DNA of 44,645 bases from Bacteroidales bacterium (lineage in GTDB: Bacteria > Bacteroidota > Bacteroidia > Bacteroidales > UBA932): the NCBI GenBank assembly GCA_017415715.1, contig JAFQFD010000039.1:1-44645 (forward strand), given 5' to 3'. Positions 39,475-44,645 of this stretch are shown one piece after another. Both the position numbers and the translations under genes were made by a program. Numbering within the stretch: the stretch's first letter is position 1; each line of letters opens with the position of its first letter. The notes beneath the pieces are model-generated. The model was not told where the DNA came from, ran no database searches, and saw nothing but the letters and a program-made list of their open reading frames with translations.

Positions 39475-41022
39475 ATGAAAAAAATTGCTTTGATGCTGAT
39501 GGCAGCATGTTTTGCTGTTGTCGCTTGTGAGGAAGAGTTCGTTCCTCATGCTGATTTCCCTCCTACACAGGTAACTATCCCTGCAGTAGGTACTGACGAG
39601 GTTCCGGTTGCATTTGATTTTTCTGCGAATGCGGCATGGACTGCTACTCTCGTAGGTGAGAACGTTGTTGAGTGGCTCTCTATCTCTCCTAAGAAGGGTG
39701 AGGCAGGTGACGCTTCAATCAAGTTCACTGCAACTGCAAACACAGATAAGGAGAACCGCACTGCGACTCTCGAGATCACTGTTGCAGGTCTTGAGCCAAT
39801 CCAGGTTCCTGTAGTTCAGCTCCAGAAGAACGCTATCGACGTAAACGCTGAGGATGCTTACACTATTTCTTTCAAGGGCGGTACAGTTGAGATCGAGGTT
39901 GGTCACAATGTTGACTATACTTACGAGGTTTCAGGTGAGTGGCTTGCTGAGGTCAAGTCAAAGGCTTACACAACTGACAGGCTTACCTTCTCTGCTCCAG
40001 AGCAGGAAGTTAACGCTCCAGCAAGAACAGCTACTGTAACTGTATACAGCGAGCTTGGTGTTGTTAAGATCGTCACTGTAACTCAGGAGGCATGGAGCCC
40101 TATCGTATGGTCTAAGTCACTTGCAGAGCTTGGTGCAACTCCAGGTCGTGTAGGTATCGGTGCTTTCGGTAATTACGTTGCTTTCACAGCTAACGGTGCC
40201 GCTTACCTCGCAGATGCTGCTACTGGTGAGAATGTTCAGGCAGTTCCACTCCCAGAGGGATTCGTAGCCGGTGGTGTTCATGTTGACGACGCTGGCAACC
40301 TTATGGTATCAAGCCCTGACCGTACAGTTTCTGACGGTGTTGGCGGTCAGCTCCAGCTCTTCCTTGTAGATCCTGTGACTTTCGCTCCAACTCCACTCAT
40401 CGACTACAACTCAGCTAACTTCTATTGCACAGAGATGGGTAACTTCCGCGTTAAGGGTGATGTTACAAAGGACGCTGTAATTGCTGCTTATGTATGTACT
40501 GGTCCTGGCGCAACTTATGTTCTTTACTGGGAAGTTAAGAATGGCGTAGTAGCTGCTCCTGCTTACATTGCTCTTCCTGATTATTCATGGGATGCATCAA
40601 CAGGTGTTGTAGCTCCTGCTGGCGCAACTCTGGCTGACGGTTTCTACTGCATCACTTACGGTGCTGATTACGACCTCTTCTATTACGATGGAGCTGAGTG
40701 GGCTAAGACTTGGGAATCGCCTGCCTCTTGGATGGAGAACTTCAACTGTATTTCTACAACTGAGGTTAACGGTACCAAGTATCTTGGTCTTACAATGTCT
40801 TGCCACTTCAACTATGACTACACTGATATCGTAGTTCTCGATGTAACTGATCCTAAGGCAGCTAAGGAAGTCTTCAAGATCCAGATGAACTACCACACTA
40901 CAAACGAGGCAGGTCTTACATACTCAGATATCTTCATCAAGGGTGAGGACGGCAAGCTCGCAGCTTACGTGATCGATCCTTGGATGGATGCAGTTGAGAA
41001 GTATCTCTTCCCACTTGAGTAA
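39475..41022 (+). CDS. BACON-domain surface glycan-binding lipoprotein
   Basis: 515 residues. The lipobox (AVVAC) precedes EEEF, a surface export signal of the Bacteroidetes acidic type. Two BACON-type Ig domains occupy residues about 33-118 (AVGTDEVPVAFDFSANAAWT, VEWLSISPKKGEAG) and 119-207 (GGTVEIEVGHNVDYTYEVSG). Residues about 215-515 form a bladed domain shared with the DUF5018-like protein. BACON domains are thought to space or bind glycans. The gene uses GCT and GTT codons much more than its neighbours. A strong hairpin follows its stop. Confidence 0.82.
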   Translation: MKKIALMLMAACFAVVACEEEFVPHADFPPTQVTIPAVGTDEVPVAFDFSANAAWTATLVGENVVEWLSISPKKGEAGDASIKFTATANTDKENRTATLEITVAGLEPIQVPVVQLQKNAIDVNAEDAYTISFKGGTVEIEVGHNVDYTYEVSGEWLAEVKSKAYTTDRLTFSAPEQEVNAPARTATVTVYSELGVVKIVTVTQEAWSPIVWSKSLAELGATPGRVGIGAFGNYVAFTANGAAYLADAATGENVQAVPLPEGFVAGGVHVDDAGNLMVSSPDRTVSDGVGGQLQLFLVDPVTFAPTPLIDYNSANFYCTEMGNFRVKGDVTKDAVIAAYVCTGPGATYVLYWEVKNGVVAAPAYIALPDYSWDASTGVVAPAGATLADGFYCITYGADYDLFYYDGAEWAKTWESPASWMENFNCISTTEVNGTKYLGLTMSCHFNYDYTDIVVLDVTDPKAAKEVFKIQMNYHTTNEAGLTYSDIFIKGEDGKLAAYVIDPWMDAVEKYLFPLE

Positions 41023-41033
41023 TCATTCTACTT

Positions 41034-41068
41034 GCAGCCGGGAGCATCCGGTTCCCGGCTGCATTTTA
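41034..41068 (+). terminator. Hairpin terminator after the BACON gene
   Basis: GCAGCCGGGA (41034-41043), a 9-base loop and TCCCGGCTGC (41053-41062), a perfect 10-base stem, then ATTTTATAATTTT. The T-tract is interrupted, so it may be partial, allowing read-through into the epimerase gene. Confidence 0.7.
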
Positions 41069-41095
41069 TAATTTTAACTAAAACCGATCATTACA

Positions 41096-42259
41096 ATGGA
41101 TTTCAAGAAACTTGCTGCTCAGTATAAGAGCGAGCTTTTGGACAGCGTCCTTCCTTTCTGGCTTGAGAAGTCCCAGGACCTTGAGTACGGCGGATATTTC
41201 AGCTGTCTGGACCGTGACGGAAGTGTTTTTGACACAGACAAGTTCATCTGGCTTCAGGGAAGGGAAGTGTGGATGTTCGCGATGATGTATAACAAGGTGG
41301 AGAAGAAGCAGGAGTGGCTTGATTGCGCTATCCAGGGAGCAGAGTTCCTCAAGAAGTATGCGCATGACGGCAATTATGACTTCTATTTCTCGGTGACCCG
41401 TGAGGGAAAGCCTATCATCCAGCCATATAACATCTTCTCGAACACATTCGCATGCATGGCATTCGCCCAGCTTGCTGAGGCTACTGGCAGCGAGGAGTAC
41501 AAGGAGATCGCTCTGAAGACTTTCCAGAGGATTCTGGACCGCCGTAATGATCCTAAGGGACGTTGGGAGAAGTCATATCCCGGAACACGTCCTATGAAGG
41601 GTTTCGCACTCCCAATGATCATCTGCAACATGGCTCTCGAGGTGGAGAACATCCTCCCCGACAAGTCACTGCTTGACCAGACTATCGACGAGTGCCTGAG
41701 CGAGATTCTCAATGTCTTCTACTACCCTGAGCTGGGTGTGATGCTTGAGAATGTGGCTCCTGACGGAACCCCTATAGACTGCTTCGAAGGCCGTGAGATC
41801 AATCCTGGCCACGACCTTGAGGCTTTATGGTTTATGATGAACCTCGGTATCCGCAGAAACGACAAGGCCCTTATCGACAAGTGCGTAGAGATCGCTCTCA
41901 GCGTTGTCGAGTTCGGTTGGGACAAGGAGTACGGCGGAATCTTCTACTTCCAGGATCTCAAGGGGGCTCCTATGCAGAAGCTCGAGTGGGATCAGAAACT
42001 CTGGTGGGTGCACCTCGAGTCGGCAATCTGCTTCATCAAGGCATACCAGCTGACCGGAAACCAGCAGTGTCTGGAGTGGTTCGAGAAGATCCACAACTAT
42101 ATGTGGACACATTTCAAGGATCAGGAATATCCTGAATGGTATGGCTACCTCAACCGCCGCGGAGAAGTCCTCCTGACTCTCAAGGGCGGAAAGTGGAAGG
42201 GCTGCTTCCACGTACCGAGAGGTCTCTACCAGATCTGGCAGATCCTCGAAACTCTATAA
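41096..42259 (+). CDS. N-acylglucosamine 2-epimerase (AGE family)
   Basis: 387 residues, no signal peptide, cytoplasmic. The RENBP/AGE hallmarks are SCLDRDGSVFDTDKFIWLQG, REVWMFAMMYNK, PGTRPMKGFALPMIICN and FEGREINPGHDLEALWF with His239, then LWWVHLESAICF with His306 and KGCFHVPRGLYQIWQ with His372; the first and last fit the two catalytic histidines of the family. It interconverts N-acetylglucosamine and N-acetylmannosamine (or related sugars such as glucose and mannose). The sequence is nearer AGE than cellobiose 2-epimerase. It lies between two terminators, so it is expressed partly on its own. This implies a ManNAc or GlcNAc moiety in the substrate (inference). Confidence 0.85.
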   Translation: MDFKKLAAQYKSELLDSVLPFWLEKSQDLEYGGYFSCLDRDGSVFDTDKFIWLQGREVWMFAMMYNKVEKKQEWLDCAIQGAEFLKKYAHDGNYDFYFSVTREGKPIIQPYNIFSNTFACMAFAQLAEATGSEEYKEIALKTFQRILDRRNDPKGRWEKSYPGTRPMKGFALPMIICNMALEVENILPDKSLLDQTIDECLSEILNVFYYPELGVMLENVAPDGTPIDCFEGREINPGHDLEALWFMMNLGIRRNDKALIDKCVEIALSVVEFGWDKEYGGIFYFQDLKGAPMQKLEWDQKLWWVHLESAICFIKAYQLTGNQQCLEWFEKIHNYMWTHFKDQEYPEWYGYLNRRGEVLLTLKGGKWKGCFHVPRGLYQIWQILETL

Positions 42260-42264
42260 GCCAT

Positions 42265-42300
42265 AAAAAAGGAGAATTGCTCAAGCGATTCTCCTTTTTT
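42265..42300 (+). terminator. Rho-independent terminator after the epimerase gene
   Basis: AAAAAAGGAGAATTGC pairs with GCGATTCTCCTTTTTT around a TCAA loop with a single G-T wobble, giving a long stem ending in a six-T tract. It is a strong intrinsic terminator by pattern. Confidence 0.85.
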
Positions 42301-42331
42301 GTTACTATCTTTATCCAAAATATAGCCCAAT

Positions 42332-43750
42332 ATGAAAAAACTGATATCACTGATGCTTGTCTTGTTTATGGTCTGCGCTTGCGATGACAACAAACTTGAC
42401 ATTGAATCGGAATTCGATAAGAACGGCTGGAATGAGCAGGAAACTCCGCAGGAGCCTGAACCGCCTGTAGATCCTGAACCACCGGTGGAGCCGGAGCCGG
42501 TCAAAGGCAAGAGATGCTTCATATGGATCGAAGGAAATGCCAATTTCCGTGACTATGGGGACAGCAGGGAGAATATCGCCCGTGACATGGAGAAGATTGC
42601 GGACTGCGGCTTTACGGACATTGTCGTGGATGTGAGACCGGCAGGGTCCGGAGGTGATGTCCTCTTCCAGACAGACAAGTGCAGCCAGGTTCAATATATG
42701 GGTGCCTATATTGATGGAGTCTATACGCGCGTAGAGCGTTCATCAAGCTGGGATTACCTGCAGGCGTTCATCGAAGAAGGCCATAAGGCCGGTCTGAATG
42801 TATATGCCGGTTTCAACACATTCTGCGGTGGTCATGTTTCGGGGCTTGGCAAGAACGGTGTGATCTTCAGGGATTCCAATCTGGCGCAGCACGCCACCGT
42901 CATGAATACTGCAGAAGGCCTGAAGTCCATTGTGGACGTCTGGGCTGACGAAAAGTTCTTCAACCCTGTCCATCCGGATGTGCAGAACTATGTCATAGGT
43001 CTGTTGAAGGATCTGGCGGCATATGATGATCTGGACGGAATCATCCTTGACAGGGCCAGGTTTCATGGCTTCATGAGCGACTTCTCGGATTATACCAGAG
43101 GCGAATTTGAGAAATATATTGGCAAGTCAGTAACAAATTGGCCTGCAGATGTCCTTCCGGCAGGTCATGAACATTTCCTCCCGGAGCCTATGACACCACA
43201 TGTGAAGGAGTGGATAGAGTTCAGGTGCAAGGTGATACACGATTTCATGACAGATGCCCGCGAGGCGGTCAAGTCTGTCAATCCTGATATTGACTTCGGA
43301 GCCTATGTCGGAGGGTGGTATGAACAGTATTATGACAAGGGAGTCAACTGGGCGAGTCCTGATTATATGGCAAGCTTCTATTTCCCAAGCTGGGCTACGA
43401 AAAAGTATGAGTCTTATGGCATAGCTGATCTTCTTGATGTTCAGATTATAGGCGCATATGCTTCATATAATGGAGTATACGGCTCAAGCGAGTGGACCAT
43501 GCAGGGCTTCTGCAGACTTGCGAAACAGAAGACCAAGGGTGCTCCCGGCCTGCTGATCGGCGGACCTGATGTCGGAAACTGGAACTGGGACGGCAAAGCG
43601 ACAGTCGAAGCCGAGTTGACATCAGTTACCAATTCTGTCAAGGCCTGCGCTGATGAGTGTGACGGATACTTCCTCTTCGACCTTTGTCACCTCAAGCTCG
43701 AACCACGCAAATGGGATGCTGTCAAGACTGGAATATCTCAGCTAAACTAA
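42332..43750 (+). CDS. GHL10 surface lipoprotein, copy 3
   Basis: 472 residues. The lipobox (VCAC) is followed by DDNKLDIESEFD and a Pro/Glu linker (QEPEPPVDPEPPVEPEPV), again surface-type. The barrel begins near residue 58 (KRCFIWIEGNANFRDYGDSR) and shows DIVVDVRPAG, KFFNPVHPDVQNY, GIILDRARFHGFMSDFSDYT, GVNWASPDYM and SEWTMQGFCRLA. It closely resembles copy 2, with DRARF replacing DRCRY. It follows a strong terminator, so it needs its own promoter; a near-consensus TATCTTTA at 42306-42313 is the only candidate, and no matching -33 box is visible. It lies six bases before the second DUF4434 gene. Confidence 0.85.
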   Translation: MKKLISLMLVLFMVCACDDNKLDIESEFDKNGWNEQETPQEPEPPVDPEPPVEPEPVKGKRCFIWIEGNANFRDYGDSRENIARDMEKIADCGFTDIVVDVRPAGSGGDVLFQTDKCSQVQYMGAYIDGVYTRVERSSSWDYLQAFIEEGHKAGLNVYAGFNTFCGGHVSGLGKNGVIFRDSNLAQHATVMNTAEGLKSIVDVWADEKFFNPVHPDVQNYVIGLLKDLAAYDDLDGIILDRARFHGFMSDFSDYTRGEFEKYIGKSVTNWPADVLPAGHEHFLPEPMTPHVKEWIEFRCKVIHDFMTDAREAVKSVNPDIDFGAYVGGWYEQYYDKGVNWASPDYMASFYFPSWATKKYESYGIADLLDVQIIGAYASYNGVYGSSEWTMQGFCRLAKQKTKGAPGLLIGGPDVGNWNWDGKATVEAELTSVTNSVKACADECDGYFLFDLCHLKLEPRKWDAVKTGISQLN

Positions 43751-43756
43751 CTCCAT

Positions 43757-44645
43757 ATGAAAAAGATACTCTCAATAATCATTGTCGCTGTCTTGGCGAT
43801 GTCATGCAGCAGCAGATGTGAGTTTACAAATGCTCAGTTCAAGACAGCAGAATGCCCTCAGGGCATGAAGATCAATGCCACTTTCCTGGATGAGATCAGC
43901 TGGGATATACCGCATCAGAACTGGGGAGTGGGCGAGTGGGACCAGGACTTCCGTGCCATGAAGGATATGGGCATCAATACGGTAGTTCTCATACGTGCCG
44001 GCCTTGGACGTTGGATTGCCGCTCCTTTTGAATCAATACTTGCGACAGAAGATGTGTATTATCCTCCGGTAGACCTCGTCGAGATGTTCCTCTGCCTTGC
44101 CGACAAGTATGACATGGCATTCTATTTCGGAATGTATGATTCCGGCAAGTACTGGCATGAAGGGGATTATCTGAAGGAGATAGACCTCAATATAAAGCTC
44201 ATTGACGAAGTCTGGGCCAAATATGGCCACCACAAGTCATTCCAAGGCTGGTATCTCTCCCAGGAAGTCAGCCGCAGGACAAAGAACATGACCAAGATCT
44301 ATGCAGAGGTGGGCAGGCATGCAAAGGAAGTGTCAGGCAATCTTCCGACTATGGTTTCGCCATATATCCATGGGGTGAAGACCGACCAGGTGATGTGGGG
44401 AGACAAGGCAACGACAGTCTCTGAGCACGAATTCGAGTGGAACGAGATCCTCAGCAATCTTCAGGGCGTGGTTGACATCCTTGCGTTCCAGGACGGTCAG
44501 GTGGACTATCATGAATTGTATGACTACCTCGTTGTCAATAAGAAGCTTGCTGACAAATACGGAATGAAATGCTGGACAAATTTCGAGTCGTTTGACCGCG
44601 ACATGCCGATCCGCTTCCTGCCTATCAAATGGGAGAAGCTCCTCC
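43757..44645 (+). CDS. DUF4434 lipoprotein, copy 2 (cut by window end)
   Basis: 296 codons are visible from the ATG at 43757; the gene continues past the window. The signal MKKILSIIIVAVLAMSC is a normal Sec-type lipobox, unlike the Tat signal of copy 1. The DUF4434 motifs are preserved: NATFLDEISWDIPHQNWG, DFRAMKDMGINTVVLIRAG, WYLSQEVSRR, FQDGQVDYHELYDYL and FDRDMPIRFLPIKWEKL. It is in the same unit as GHL10 copy 3 (six-base gap). It probably acts on the same glycan as copy 1 but is exported by a different route. Confidence 0.85.
   Translation, partial: MKKILSIIIVAVLAMSCSSRCEFTNAQFKTAECPQGMKINATFLDEISWDIPHQNWGVGEWDQDFRAMKDMGINTVVLIRAGLGRWIAAPFESILATEDVYYPPVDLVEMFLCLADKYDMAFYFGMYDSGKYWHEGDYLKEIDLNIKLIDEVWAKYGHHKSFQGWYLSQEVSRRTKNMTKIYAEVGRHAKEVSGNLPTMVSPYIHGVKTDQVMWGDKATTVSEHEFEWNEILSNLQGVVDILAFQDGQVDYHELYDYLVVNKKLADKYGMKCWTNFESFDRDMPIRFLPIKWEKLL

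Noticed and set aside
41034-41068. Riboswitch before the epimerase gene
   Set aside because: The structure is a single simple hairpin with a following T-rich stretch directly after a stop codon; a terminator explains it fully.
25143-42259. Classical sialic-acid (nan) operon
   Set aside because: An AGE epimerase, an MFS permease and a ROK regulator are suggestive, but no N-acetylneuraminate lyase, sialidase or sialate esterase gene is visible, and the permease is of the XylE sugar-porter type.

Overview
The window looks like chromosome from a Bacteroidales gut-type bacterium. The signs are a SusC/SusD pair, BACON-domain and other Bacteroidetes-type surface lipoproteins, a BlaR1-type M56 protein ending in a TonB domain, DUF3810 and DUF2975 proteins, and promoters that fit the Bacteroidetes pattern (TTG/TTTG, about 19-20 bases, TAnnTTTG). 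I cannot name the genus from sequence alone. I see no rRNA, tRNA, CRISPR array, integrase or insertion sequence, and no gene-free stretch longer than 300 bases.

Left part (1-11.1 kb, all minus strand): an accessory zone of small secreted proteins, lipoproteins and outer-membrane barrels of mostly unknown function. It holds a BatD-like/C10 cysteine protease fusion, a recently duplicated 146-residue lipoprotein (about 90% identical copies 5.8 kb apart), a stranded TonB C-terminal remnant, palindromic repeats, and a 108-base element with terminal inverted repeats.

Middle (11-22.8 kb): an XRE regulator with two DUF2975 membrane proteins and a 30-codon overlapping membrane peptide; an ECF sigma factor followed by a coiled-coil/four-helix membrane protein; a tightly packed seven-gene envelope operon (outer-membrane protein, small membrane proteins, DUF3810 HExxH protein, TraB/GumN, transglutaminase-like, TapB-like); and a BlaI/BlaR1-TonB regulatory pair divergent from an acyltransferase. 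Then come the flavin/iron-sulfur electron bifurcation genes nfnA and nfnB (22.8-25.1 kb).

Right part (25.1-44.6 kb): a polysaccharide utilisation locus built around a divergent promoter region at 28.9-29.0 kb. Leftward: a Tat-type DUF4434 lipoprotein, a sugar-porter MFS permease and a ROK regulator. Rightward: a GHL10 hydrolase-like lipoprotein, SusC, SusD, a DUF5018-like binding protein, an NAGPA-type phosphodiester glycosidase, a second GHL10, a BACON-domain binding protein, an N-acylglucosamine 2-epimerase, a third GHL10 and a second DUF4434 cut by the window end. It contains no recognisable classical CAZyme hydrolase. Every candidate glycan-cleaving enzyme belongs to a poorly characterised family. 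With the phosphodiester glycosidase and the GlcNAc/ManNAc epimerase, this suggests a phosphodiester-containing amino-sugar glycan as substrate. This locus is the best candidate for an undescribed system here.
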